Below, in pieces: positions 20,521 to 31,849 of a stretch of DNA of 64,000 bases. Below the pieces are notes generated by a model. That model saw only the letters and a list, made by a program, of their open reading frames with translations. It searched no databases and was not told where the DNA came from. Made by a program: the position numbers and the translations under genes. Source of the DNA: Paragonimus westermani (Eukaryota; Platyhelminthes; Trematoda; Plagiorchiida; Troglotrematidae); contig QNGE01000944.1 of the NCBI GenBank assembly GCA_008508345.1, positions 1 through 64,000 of the forward strand, given 5' to 3'. How positions within the stretch are numbered: the first letter of the stretch is position 1; each line of letters starts with the position of its first letter.

Positions 20521-23500
20521 CATCAAAAACAATGTCTATCTTCAAACTCTCTGTATCCCCTGATTACCTTTTTCATTGTGGTCCGGGGAACATTTAGCTG
20601 TCTGCTGCGTATAACGCTGATAACGATCCCTGCTCTCTAGCTCCTGTCGAAACCAACCCGCTTGAAACGGTTCATTGTATCATCCACTCATACGACCACT
20701 TGGCACTCTGCCTGCTGCATTCTGACTCAACCGTTTACAACCCAACATAATCTCACTGGTAGGCGCTTACTCATGTACACGCATCGCCCAGATTGATGGG
20801 AAATGTGAAGTTGGCGCTCGTTAATAAATCCAGCAGAATGGCGTCATGTGAGTTCTATTTATCACAAGCATATTTTATGAGGCCTTCCAAATCGTCGACT
20901 GCATAATTCGTTCGCCTGAATAAATCCAGAGGGCATGATAAGTTGCCATAACAACCATTCGACAGAAATATACACTTCAATAGCCATAGCAAAAATAATA
21001 CCACATTAATTCTTTGTCAAAAATGCTCGCGTACACACTGTTCGTCATAGTAAAGTTAATCACCCAAAATTTTCCTATTCAGCGCATGAACCTGCGTTTC
21101 TTCCTAATCCTACAAATATCCATTGTACGAGGGAATTTTTTTGCGACGGACGGACGCATGGAACTTCGTCCCAGCTGAAAAGTCCGCGGGATTTTCAACT
21201 TTTTGGTGGTTTGCGGCTGTTGACGGAATCCTGTACTCGAGTCTGCTCAATTGTTTGCTGGATTTTGGAATTTTCCGCACTGCCTTGCCAAAGCCGACTT
21301 ACTGCAATGTGTTCCGGACGCTGATTATAACGTGTAGTGTCGAGACACTCCGTAGATGAACTTGAAGTTCTCCCCAGAGTGACCGTGAAATATTTCAAAA
21401 ATCAACTCTCACAGGAACTTGTAAAAGCTTAATTGATGCAACATGACATTTTGTGGACTGAATATGCGAAACGAATCAACCGCCTATCTCCCTGTCGCGT
21501 GCGTCAACGTTTCATGAGCTACAATCATTTTCTTTTAGATCACGTCCTTTCTGTTAGCAGGTTTCACTTGTGCGCCACTAAATAATTATTCATTTTGTAT
21601 CGCTTGTAGTTATCTCCACTGATGGCACATAACCCAGCGTGCTTCTCACATACACGTTGGGAAATATACACTATTATTTCATGCGTCGATTTGCAACCAA
21701 CTACCCAACAGAACAGAATAGTCGATCGAATTACCCCATTCTACTAGGAGTTCTGCAGTGCTTCCGCGCTTTGATTAATCTCAATCAAATTAATGTGGTT
21801 ATTGATGAGTAGTCGGTTATCCTTCATCGTATAACATTTTTGCAAACTAAAAGACGACAGAGAAAAAAGCTTCCTCATATTCATTCTTTACACAGCCGTC
21901 TCACGGTCTCACATTGCTCTCCGTGTGCCTTCCTTTCCTGCATGACCCCTCCCACTGAACAGTCCAATAACGTTTGCCTTTCAATACATATAGGTTTCAA
22001 CCGACAAATCGTGTGTGTACAATGGACACAAAGTTTTTAGGTACTCAAGTGTCGAGGAAGGAGTCTGTAATCCATTTGCGACGCTATACTACGACGAATC
22101 TTAGGTGCCACCGGTGATTTTATCAGATAACGCCAAAACTTTTATATCGCAATTGTTAACGAAAAGTTGTGAACTGGATTATTCGCCTTAGTTCGCTTGA
22201 TCGTCTTTCATTTCCGGGCCATGATAATTGAACAGTGCGCCGGATGTTCGTCCCTCGGATTCTTCGAGCCAGTGGGCAAGTGTTACGTGGTTATCATCTA
22301 ACTGATTTCATTTTTGTCCTGCTATCTGTCATGCATATAGATTTGCCTCCACCTTTCCAAAACCAATTACCTTGGATAACGGCAAAATGCGTCAATTTCA
22401 TTTGTCGTGTAATCTTCCGAGCACTGTTTATTCCAAAGCTGTGATTATCCATTCTGATAATTTATAAACAACAGGCCGACATATCATCACATTTTTGGTC
22501 CGAAAACGTGCGCTACACCTGAATGACAGCCTTGCTGCTTACTTCGTCGCTGTTATTCTTCGCAGTCCTCCTGTTGCTCACAATTTCCCACATTTGTAGT
22601 ATCGCACAACCATTAACAAAATGCACTACACCTACTTTTCTGACTTTCGCGCGCTTATCGGTTGTGTCCCGAAGGGTTTTTACACTGTACACTGTTATTA
22701 TCACTATTATAATTCGACAGGGGGCGACAAGGAAATACCTACATACAACACGGTAGTTACATAGAGCCCTTTGCAAGATGTTGTGGGTGGGTCGAGAAAT
22801 TTTACGACTTCCGGGAACGCTAACTTTTGAATGAGCAGTGCTGCGTTAGCTTTTCGCAAAAGATGCCGAGTACCCGTAGGCTGTTGGTCCGCGATGTGTC
22901 CACCTTTACCTTGCCGTAGATTTCTTTTATCACGCGCCCACTACCCAAATTAAGCTATTTTTCACGGGCACGGGGTTACCGTAGCCACATTCAATGAACC
23001 CCTCATTCCAATGTTTGGACGAACACACACACAGAGTACCCACTTGGAAAACGCCTCAATCAACTTGTGTGCACAAGCGTAGTCGGAGATCCATAAATTA
23101 GTTCTAGCAACGAGAGAAGGTAGATTATTCTGGTGGCCGTCGTACTACGGGATGTTTCTGATAAGATTGTAGAGGAGGGGTGGAAAGGAACCAGAAGTGT
23201 TGCTCCGAGTTAGGGGCATCTAATGTTGCGACCAACAGGAAAGGTCCCACAGGAAGCATGGGCGGATTGAACAGCCGAAACTCATGGTTTCATGAGCCTC
23301 CGATGGATTTTGAACAACCGAAACAGAAACATAGTGATCCGAATTGTTTTTTGGCCCTGTGTTAAGCGCGACCGCCGAAGACAGCGTAGAGTGCGACATC
23401 CGGTGATAATTTTGCAGAGGCGCACCGACTTTCCTGGGTGTGGACCTGGCGCTGGAAACTCTGAGCTTAATAATGGACCAGAAATGCACGCCAGAAATAC

Positions 23501-24620
23501 ATCATCAGTGCTCGCTGATGTTGTGGATCTCCACCGTGGGGACAGGTTTTGTTACAGTATGGAATTTGTCAGTGCAGATTATTTTTGGAAAGACACGTAA
23601 GCTCCGAATGATCCTGCAGACAGCAGTAAGACGTGTATAACTGTAACTCTGATGGTCGCAAACATCGTCGCCGTACTGAGACTCCGGCTTGCTTTATCTT
23701 TCATTTTGCATCTATCAATAACTGTTAATTGGACGTCCAGTCCTACGATTATCCATTTTTCCAAATGGACATCTCCATACACTGCTTAAACCAGATGCAG
23801 ATAGTAAGATTTCCCCTCTTGGACATTCGTGCGTGCATCCCGCTTCTTGCGTTCAGATCCTTACTGATTCACACCTCATTTAATCCGGTTTCACTTTTTT
23901 GTGAAGTCGACGTAGAAGCTGCCGCCAGTCTCCTAGATGGTCGCACGACCGAACTCAGAAATTGCAGACAGTGTTTCCGGACAGTACATGAGGATTAAAC
24001 ATGAAGGACTTGTAATAAAGAAGATCGACAGCGTTCTCTCTTTAATTATCGAGGGATTATTGCAGTAAACGTGAGAGGTAACTTCGGTGTACTGTGTCCT
24101 GTGCGCTTTCTCAATGGTCGGCACATTTTTTAAGTCCTCACTAAATCAGCATGTGTATCTAGATATAGTTATTTAGAAGGCCATTATCTACAGTCAAGAT
24201 CTAATATGCACTGTTCTGCATATAAGCAGGTGCAGGAGTACTTATATTTGTACCTCTCCGAGTATTTTGGTCTTTTATGCCGCCTCAGCGTGATGGTCGC
24301 ATTTGTGCGCTGTTCTGGTCCTGAGAGCTCTTCTGGCTGGGACTCAGTCCTTGCACGTTCAGATAGGTCAAGTTGGCCAAAGGGAAATAGCCATACAGAA
24401 GGCAGATTCGCTGGTTGGAGATGGTGAAAGTGGGCAATTTTTTATTCTTCTTCATGTTTGTTCTGGCTTGGTCCGGTTTTGTGTGTCTGTGATTTCTCTG
24501 TCTCTGTAATAGCATTGTTGACTTTGTAATTATGGCTGCCGGACGTGCGCGCAGCTGCTCCTGTTTAGTTGTTGCTGGTGATCAATGATATTGCGTTTTT
24601 AAATGTATGTGGTGTTCGCT
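20521..24620. other. No gene recognised
   Basis: Only short frames are present. The longest, 102 codons at 23,292-23,600 (plus, true ATG), overlaps comparable frames on both strands and matches nothing I recognise. No EGF, kinase or other domain signature was seen. Confidence 0.35.
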
Positions 24621-24633
24621 GCCTTACTGTTTA

Positions 24634-24666
24634 GGCTTCTCAGCCGAGAGCTTTGGCTGAGAAGCC
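24634..24666. repeat. Perfect 12-bp inverted repeat (hairpin)
   Basis: GGCTTCTCAGCC (24,634-24,645) and its exact reverse complement GGCTGAGAAGCC (24,655-24,666) flank a nine-base loop, GAGAGCTTT. G-U and A-U pairs inside the loop could lengthen an RNA stem further. It lies about 300 bp upstream of an RTE-like endonuclease remnant. It could belong to the end of a mobile element or a transcribed hairpin; nothing else in the sequence decides this. Confidence 0.6.
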
Positions 24667-24960
24667 CACTCACCCACTTGCCTTGGGATTGATGTCTTGT
24701 CATCGTACCAAGCCCATTAAAACCCTGGTAACATAACATAGATCAACCATCACTCTACAGTTGTGGTCGCGCAGGGTAAACTGGTCCACCCAATCTGAAG
24801 CCCGCAGTAGACTGGATGGACGGAAATACGGCACCACCAAACGTCCCAATTACCCTTCCATTATGACCCCAACGTCAAGAATCCTGGGGTAGGCAATGCT
24901 CACTCGAGTCCCAATGGTGTGAAGACCACCCTGAGACACGCCGAATGACGCAGGGTACTG

Positions 24961-25610
24961 CTTGTTGGGATGTGGAATGTGCGGGGGTTGCCGGATGAAT
25001 GCAGAACCACGGGAGGGTCAAAATACCCCGCTACAATGATCGCGACGAAGGTGATCCATCGTGGCATCGAAGTCGCAACGCTGAGTGAGTTAAAGCTAGC
25101 GGACGATGGCAACCTCCAAGAATTGGGTGCTGGGTGCATTTCTAATGTCGAGGTTACCCAGCGTACGGTGCTCGGGAGCTTGGTGTCTGTTTTGCAGTAG
25201 CCAAACACATCAACGCTGTGATGAAAGGCAAGCCGCATGGCATCAGCCCTCGAATCCTGTCGACGCGGGCGCGGCTCGACCAAGACAAGTATGCCACATT
25301 CGTCAGGGTTAATTTTTCATCTACCTGTCACACTGATGATACAAAGGACCAGTTCGATGAAGAGTTGTCCGCTAAAATTTGGCCGACACCGGCAAATTAT
25401 CAAGTGCTCGTTTTAAGTGACATGAACACTTGCGTTGTGCGCCAACCGGTAGCTTTTTCAGAAGCCCCCAGACGCTACGGCGTTGTACCGATAAACGATA
25501 ACGGTTATTATTTGCTCCAGTTGTTTGCTGGTCATTTGCTTGCTATCACAAACACCCGATTTGTGCAAGGATGCGAAGGTCGTCACGACATGCAGTCACT
25601 CACAAGGTGA
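24961..25610 (+). pseudogene. RTE-type LINE endonuclease remnant
   Basis: From 24,970 the frame reads MWNVRGLPDE, then ATKVIHRGIEVATLSELKLA and ELGAGC: the start of an RTE/BovB-type endonuclease (WNVRSL ... ALSETR ... EVGAGY). After a frame change, 25,218-25,610 reads GISPRILSTRARL, YATFVRVN, a VLSDMNTCV block in the place of GDFNARV, and LAITNTRF. The order and spacing follow the family. No RT domain follows; traces to about 25,900 are too weak to call. Stops between blocks show decay. Confidence 0.7.
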
Positions 25611-27650
25611 TCACCATCATGTGCTTCAAGACGTGGTTGGGTAGCAGCGTGTATCACGAGAGTGGCGTGCGAACTGAATGTAGGGCGAATTGTTTATATA
25701 CGTTTGCAGGAGGGTTTTTCCAGACACCCGGGAAACGACGGAGGTGTATGTCAAAAGACTGAAGAATCCCATTCACGGGCTTTTTTACAGGGTGCAGTTG
25801 CCGCTCTCCTGGAACAGGCTTTTTTATTCACGGCTTCCAGAGTGTGTGACAACAACTCAAGGAACAAGTCCTGGCAGAAGTAACTGAAGCCATGGATGCA
25901 GAACGCCAGTAGCGTCCGGACCGCCCAACATCAACGTGAATATTCGAAAGTGCGCTGGCTGTCTCTGGTTGGTGGACCACTGACGTACTCATTGTATAAC
26001 TTTGACGAAGAGGTCATTGGATACGTTAGTTTCAAGTAAGTTGCTTGACCCATATCTGTTTGTTCTTTCAAACCGAGCACCGCCTGTAGTCGCTCGGTGA
26101 ATCATCCGATGCTCACACACCTCCTGGTGTTATTCCTCCGTGTACTTCGATTGGATGCATGGTTCGCGAATGGGATCGCAAGTGGTTCAACGCAAGCCGG
26201 CTGCGGTAAGTACGGTACATGAATGTTTATTGGCTTCGCTCACTGTGACACACCAATCGGATCCGGATGTCACCGACTGTATCGCCTACATATGGTACAA
26301 CAGATTTATTCTAGGTTCTTTCTTATTAGAATAAGGTTGTTCACCCGGGTGTCTTTTAGGGCCAATTCATCATATGGCAACCTCACAATGAGAGTAGAAA
26401 AGTGGGTGCTGTTTCTAGAAACAGTGTAGAGGGAAATTAGGCACCCTGTCGTGACAACTTTCTTTCCGTGGTGTTTCCAAGTGGTGGAAAATCTGTGCCG
26501 TCTTTTGACATTAAAGTAAAAACCTCACCATGAATGTTGGTTATATATTCATGGCGTGAGTAAACGACCCCTTGTGAAATGAACTTGGGCCCCATGTTTC
26601 GTGTCTCTCAGGGCAGGCGCTGTCTATGTTTATTCGTTATAGACCGTTTTACCCGTCCGAGAAGGTGCTGAAGAAATCTGAATCAGTTATATTCCCGAGT
26701 GAATTCAGAACATGCGAGTAGCACTATGTAAGGTGTGATCTGGAGTGATATTTCGGCCGGTGACTCAAGTAGCAATGCACAGATTATGGTTAGTTGGCGT
26801 ACATAAATTTAGCTGAGAGCAAAATAGGAACCAGTCACAGTTGAATGGCCGTCATTAGTTAGTTCTAAACAGATCGAGTAGGATACCACTGATGAATACA
26901 ATGCCGATATTAGAGTGAGGCGCGTGGAATTGAATTGATGCTAATAAGCCGCCTAGGATTATACTAGAGACATGAGAATGAACTGAACTTATATGAACGG
27001 TATAACTAAAACATCCGATAACTGAACTGTCACTTAACGAATAACGTAAACTCGTGACCGAAAACCCTTAAAACTGTGATGGCCACAGGTTAAACATCAT
27101 TTGCCTTCGTAAACAAAGTAGGGTTTTATAACGGTGTATCTGAACGGTCACGGCAATTTATAAAATGTGCCCATTGGTTGGGCAACACAACACGCAGAAA
27201 GCTCTCTGCACTTGAATATCATGCCCCATTTCGTCCAACTGTTTTATAACGGAAGCTTGGGCAGCGTTGGTTCCGTTGGTCACTAGCTACTTTGGAATGT
27301 GCTTAAAACCATGCTTCACAAAAGTTTCTTAGAGTTCGGTAGAAACACTTGATCCCACAAGTAATAATGTTGGATGTGACAAGTGAGTTTCGTGAGTCTC
27401 TCCTCGGGTTGCACACCGATCGGGATTGCTGAGGTTGTCTGCCTGCTAATCTTGATGAATTTTCAGTAGTACCGTGGCGCTGCAACACAATCTTGTCTTG
27501 ATTATTTGGGCTCGTTGGTTTTTCGTGGAATATCTCGTGATATCCAACAGTGATCTTTGATCTGTTCACTCTTCGAGAATGTATGCCAACTCTGAGAAAC
27601 AGCCCATTGTGGACGGCTAAGTAGATTCATCCGTGCAAGGATGTTGCTGA
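25611..27650. other. No gene recognised; possible decayed end of RTE element
   Basis: The first 300 bp may continue the RTE remnant (a block reading KNSHSRAFLQG-like residues in one frame), but I cannot align it with confidence. The remainder contains only short frames and AT-rich sequence. Confidence 0.35.
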
Positions 27651-27654
27651 TCCT

Positions 27655-28400
27655 GTCTCATGCGCCGCTTGAGGCAACTTGAGGAGGAAGTCGAACTACA
27701 AATGGTTATATTGCCAGCAACATCAAAAATAGGAGAGGCCAAGTTGAACGTGATGCTGCCTGGTGACTTTGAGGATGGCTGTAGCAAGCATGCGGAAACA
27801 GAAAACACTGATGGCAGAAGTGGGAGAAACACATACACTCATAAGCTTTCGGATGACTTTGGGGGGCGCTTGAACTCGACGGTAGTTCACGCTACAGTAC
27901 CACCACCGACTTTGTCATGTTTAAAGGTAGGCTCTTCGACATGTTCCTTGCCTGCGAGCTCGACACTGCCAGAATTTGAATTCTCTAAAAGCCACCGCAC
28001 GACATGTTGAGAGGTCGTTGGACAGTTTGAAGGTTACGCTATATTTAAGACGTCAGATATCAAGCAAACAGTTCTTTACCTACCTGGCTAGGGAGTCCAT
28101 AGATGAGTGCATCAGGTTAGAACCTTCCACTGGTAATCATGCAACACAGCAGGTGGATAACGGATTCTACAGATAACTTCATTTTGTTGCTTGATCCATG
28201 ATAGATGGGCTTCTGCCCAGCCGAAGCCCAATCACCAGTAGTTTTGTTGCAAACTAAATCAGAGGTAGTACCACAATAGTGGAATACCTCGGAAAGCCAT
28301 ATTAAAGAACATCCGGTGAGCTCCCAATTAGTGATGATTCTCCAGACAATTTCTAGGAGTAGGTACTGACTCACAGTGGGATGTCATATTAGACGTGCTA
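27655..28400 (+). pseudogene. BEL/Pao-like gag remnant
   Basis: A 116-codon frame begins with a coiled-coil-like RRLRQLEEEVELQMVI, typical of the gag N-terminus of BEL/Pao elements, and ends in LPEFEFSKSHRT, where the family has LPxLExxxFxG. Shifting frames then gives GQFEGYAIFKTSDIKQTVLY, IDECIRLEPSTG and, near 28.2 kb, DGLLPSRSPITSS. These match the order QFE..., LLYLL..., IE-C-LEPS-GY and GLLPxxPITSS of these gags. Several stops intervene. No protease or RT was found downstream. Confidence 0.6.
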
Positions 28401-30189
28401 CCAGGGCGCACGAAGTTTTACAAAGAAGAACTTAGCGTACTCAACGTATGCTCACTCGAAGTTGGGAGACTGCGTTAGGATTTTTGCCCGCCTTCCTAGA
28501 GTTCATGACTCTTAACCGCTGATACGGGTCTATTTACTACAACTGCGTATGATACACTTACGGCCTTCAAACTAGGGCTCCGGCACGTTCGATTAAAATG
28601 TTGTTGCAACTTCTTATCGCCGCGCTTCTAAAGAGCTCAGGACCCTTTGCCTAAAAATTTGTCGTCCGAGATTCTCAATCAGCTTTTAAGGTTCGGGTGC
28701 ATCGATTCTTTACATCGTGGTTTGCATACGGCAACTGTTTTGAATTTCCAGTTTGCTCTCTCTGGCTCAGACAATGGCCACAATGAGATACAGAAACCCA
28801 AAAACCAGGTTACATACTCACGTGGAGAAATTGTTAAACCGATCAGACCATTAGTATTGGAAAGCGCAATATATACAGAGTTAACTGGTACATTTTCAGT
28901 GCACTTTTTGCAATTTGAATACATCGATTTGTTGATGCTAGCCACATTTCTGTCTGAAGACACTACCATTACTTTCGCGCTAGACTGATCACAACAACAA
29001 ATCGGAGCTTCCACGCGCCGTCTCTGTCTTCTCATTTTGTGCAGATATTTGGCTGGTGAATTGAATGCACGGTGACTTTGTCCATCTTCGCGTATCCACT
29101 AACCTACTGACGCACAATGCCTTTACAGTCTAGGCCACCGGTGATTTCATTTATAAGACCTTGTCTGAACGTACACTTTGGCATCGACTTCCCCTTATGC
29201 GTGGTGACCTTTTTAACTCATCAGGCTTCAACATGGAGATCGGTCATCCCGTTTTTATTGATGCCTCTGATTATGACTGTATACATACTTTTGCACCAAT
29301 CAGTTCACGTCATCGTATTCATTCGACCTTATCTTATTTTTGGCTTGTTTTACTAATCGTTTGATCATACCTTAACAAAACACCATGAAAGCTGTTCATC
29401 GTATGATAATTATGCGGCAGTATCCACGTTTGCGGGTTACTGGACTTCTGAATGAAACTTTGGTGCATTTTTGTGATCCAACTATTGATATTTTGTGCAT
29501 TGAGCACGAAATCTTTTGTCATCGTTCATCGTGTTCATCTTTTCGGTTAGTAACTGTTCAGATACCTTTTTGTCTTCACTGTTTACTCTTCTCACTGACT
29601 GCCCTCGCTAGTAATCCCTTTGATAACGCTTACATTTGCCGTTTTCGTTCACGTTTTATGAAGCAGTATCGTTTGCAAGATCTAGAAATACCGGTATATT
29701 GGATATAACAAGTATGTGAAGCCGATTCGACGGTTACCTGACGGTTCGGAACTGCCTGCAGCATAAGACCTGCTTTGATTGATATAGTTTCAGTGTAGTT
29801 ACTTCAAGGTAGACAAGTAAATTCTCCCCACTTTCTCAGAAAGGTCGTTCTTCTGTATGGGCGGCCTCCCCTGTGGAAGTTGTGTCTCATCCTGGCCAGT
29901 CCGCCTTCTGCTGTTTGAAGAAATAAGAGGCGTCTAAGTACGACTGCAAGGCATATGAGAATGTCGATGCACTGCACATGGCCAACGTGAAAGCAGCCAC
30001 AAACGGAGTGCAGAAAACCTTATCTGACATAATGGTAGAGCCGATCGTCTTGGAGAGGTGCATATGCTCATCCTTTCCGGTGTGGCGGTTTCTAAAGAGG
30101 AAGTGGCCTTGTCCGCTGAACAAATTCGGTAGGTCGCCAAAAACCTAGGAGAGAGCACTTCGGGGTAGCAGAATTATAATCTGGTGACG
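28401..30189. other. No gene recognised
   Basis: Overlapping frames of 113-118 codons exist on both strands at 28.65-29.04 kb. They cannot both be real and neither matches a family I recognise. The 29.1-29.7 kb frames are Phe/Leu-rich and low in complexity. Confidence 0.35.
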
Positions 30190-30597
30190 ATTTTCGACCT
30201 CGTCCACACCCGATGAGCAAGCGGGACTGGTGACAACTACTCCCGTTCCTTCAGATTTATCAAACTTGGAGTCGGCTGGCGGTCTTCTCTCTAAGGCTAC
30301 CAAGAAGTCGATGGGAATTCTTACGACTTTAACCGCGGAGGTCAACACGAGGGAAAGGTTGAATGAAACCGCAGAAATGAAGAAAAACCATGCAAGTCAA
30401 AAGGGTTATTGTTGGTCGCTGATTGCAAGGAGGACTGAAGCGCTCCAAGCTTACTGGAACAAAGCAGGCATCAAGCCTATCCTCGAGGTCCAAGCCGAAC
30501 GTGAACCTCAATCTTCTCTGCGAAGTGGAGACCAATGTCGCCAAGGGGGTTGACTCACGGGCATACGCCCAACACAGATGCAGCTGCTCCATCTTCT
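30190..30597 (+). other. Unidentified coding-like block next to a Gypsy LTR
   Basis: Frame 30,230-30,553 reads 107 residues with a protein-like composition (for example SNLESAGGLLSKATKKSMG), and an overlapping frame to 30,608 reads LNLLCEVETNVAKGVDSR. It directly abuts the left edge of the LTR at 30.6 kb, so it may be internal or flanking transposon sequence. I recognise no domain. Confidence 0.2.
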
Positions 30598-31050
30598 TGG
30601 ATAACTAACCGCCCGAAACCGCCTCTTTTCTCGAGAAAACGATCCTATCCAATCGTAATATGCGGAAATTTCGTGAACAATTGAAAGGTGACCTTCGCTA
30701 GCTATTTACCCGTTTTGCCTCTATTCTGTTGTGCATATTAGTGGCTTAGTGACCTTAACCACACTTATGCTGTCCGTCCTTCGGTTTTCTGGTTTGAAAA
30801 TGTTGGTAGGTCACTTTGCACCCTATAAATACCATGCAATTCTCTCCTTGTCGCACGGGTTATTGGAGCAGAACAAGTTTGCCTTATGCGCCCGTCATTT
30901 GATTTGTCTTGGGCGCAATTAACGGGAATCGTCGCGTGACGTTCGGGATAAAGACCTGCCGTGTTAGTCGTATCAAGGAGGGGAATCCGATTCACTCTCA
31001 ATCGTCTTATCATACCGTGGATGAACCAACGTGTCGAGTCAAGGGTTTAC
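30598..31050 (+). mobile_element. Solo LTR of Gypsy family B
   Basis: This stretch aligns end to end with the LTR at 58,321-58,764 (reverse orientation). Shared segments include AAACCGCCTC followed by ACGATCCTATCCAA, GGCTTAGTGACCTTA, GTCCGTCCTTCGGTTTT, GGTAGGTCACT-TGCACC, TTTGTCTTGGGCGCAATTAA and TATCAAGGAGG. The match ends at the LTR terminus (GTCAAGGGTT), and the family's leader TTTGGCGACGG and gag do not follow. It is therefore probably a solo LTR left by recombination. The two copies differ at many positions, so the insertion is old. Confidence 0.75.
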
Positions 31051-31849
31051 AAAATCAACCACCTGTGTGGCTGCGTACGTATGAGTTGGTAACCCCCAAA
31101 GGTTATAAGGACGACCATTCTTCCCTCGCATTCTTATCTTTTCATCTCAGAGGAATCCCGTTTGAACTTATTTTTTTCCTGGACCATACAACCCTATCAG
31201 TCAGCTGGGGTCACTTCCTATGTCCCGGAATTTTCTGTCACATCCCGGTTGCATCTCCTCCGGGTGAATCGAGGTCATTTGGTAATAGCTCCTCTTCCAA
31301 TGTGAATTAATATCGCATTTTTATGGGCGCAGAAATGAAAAACACCCTCCAGTGGTTGAGAAAACGAAGGTTTGACCTCAGACTAGAGAAAACGAAAGGT
31401 GTCTCTCACGGGGACGGTCATATTGCCCAGCCACTGGTGAAGCGACGGTCATTCTTTAAGAAGGTGTATGAGGTCCTGTCACCTTCCACTCATTCTCTCT
31501 AGCTGTTATGACTGCTTTCTCAGGCTTATCCTCGTTACCGCATTCGCATTCGAGCTCAGACAAAAGTAAACCGAATAGACAGTTGCTGTGGTAGAATGAG
31601 CACTTGACGCAGAAAGGATTCATGTCATATTCTAGCATTCACAAGAAGCGGCGTCATTCTTGATCGTGTGGGATGAGTAAGACGTTGGTCGATGAAGAGG
31701 CAACCAATCAGAACGCAGCTTGCGTCATAGTATGATTGTGAGGCCCACAGGCGAATATTACACTACACAATACCCGTACAATTCTCTATCCTTCTGTGCC
31801 CATTCAATTGAGAACGTAGCCCACAGGTGAGTGAAGAATAACTATTTCA

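Noticed and set aside
24634..24680. Helitron 3' end
   Set aside because: The hairpin is present but no CTRR terminus follows at the expected distance and no Rep/helicase coding was seen.
24900..25283. 127-codon minus-strand ORF
   Set aside because: It is the shadow of the plus-strand RTE endonuclease remnant, which has recognisable motifs.
28647..29035. Pair of 113- and 118-codon overlapping ORFs on opposite strands
   Set aside because: Neither strand shows a recognisable family, and the overlap suggests a chance stop-poor stretch.
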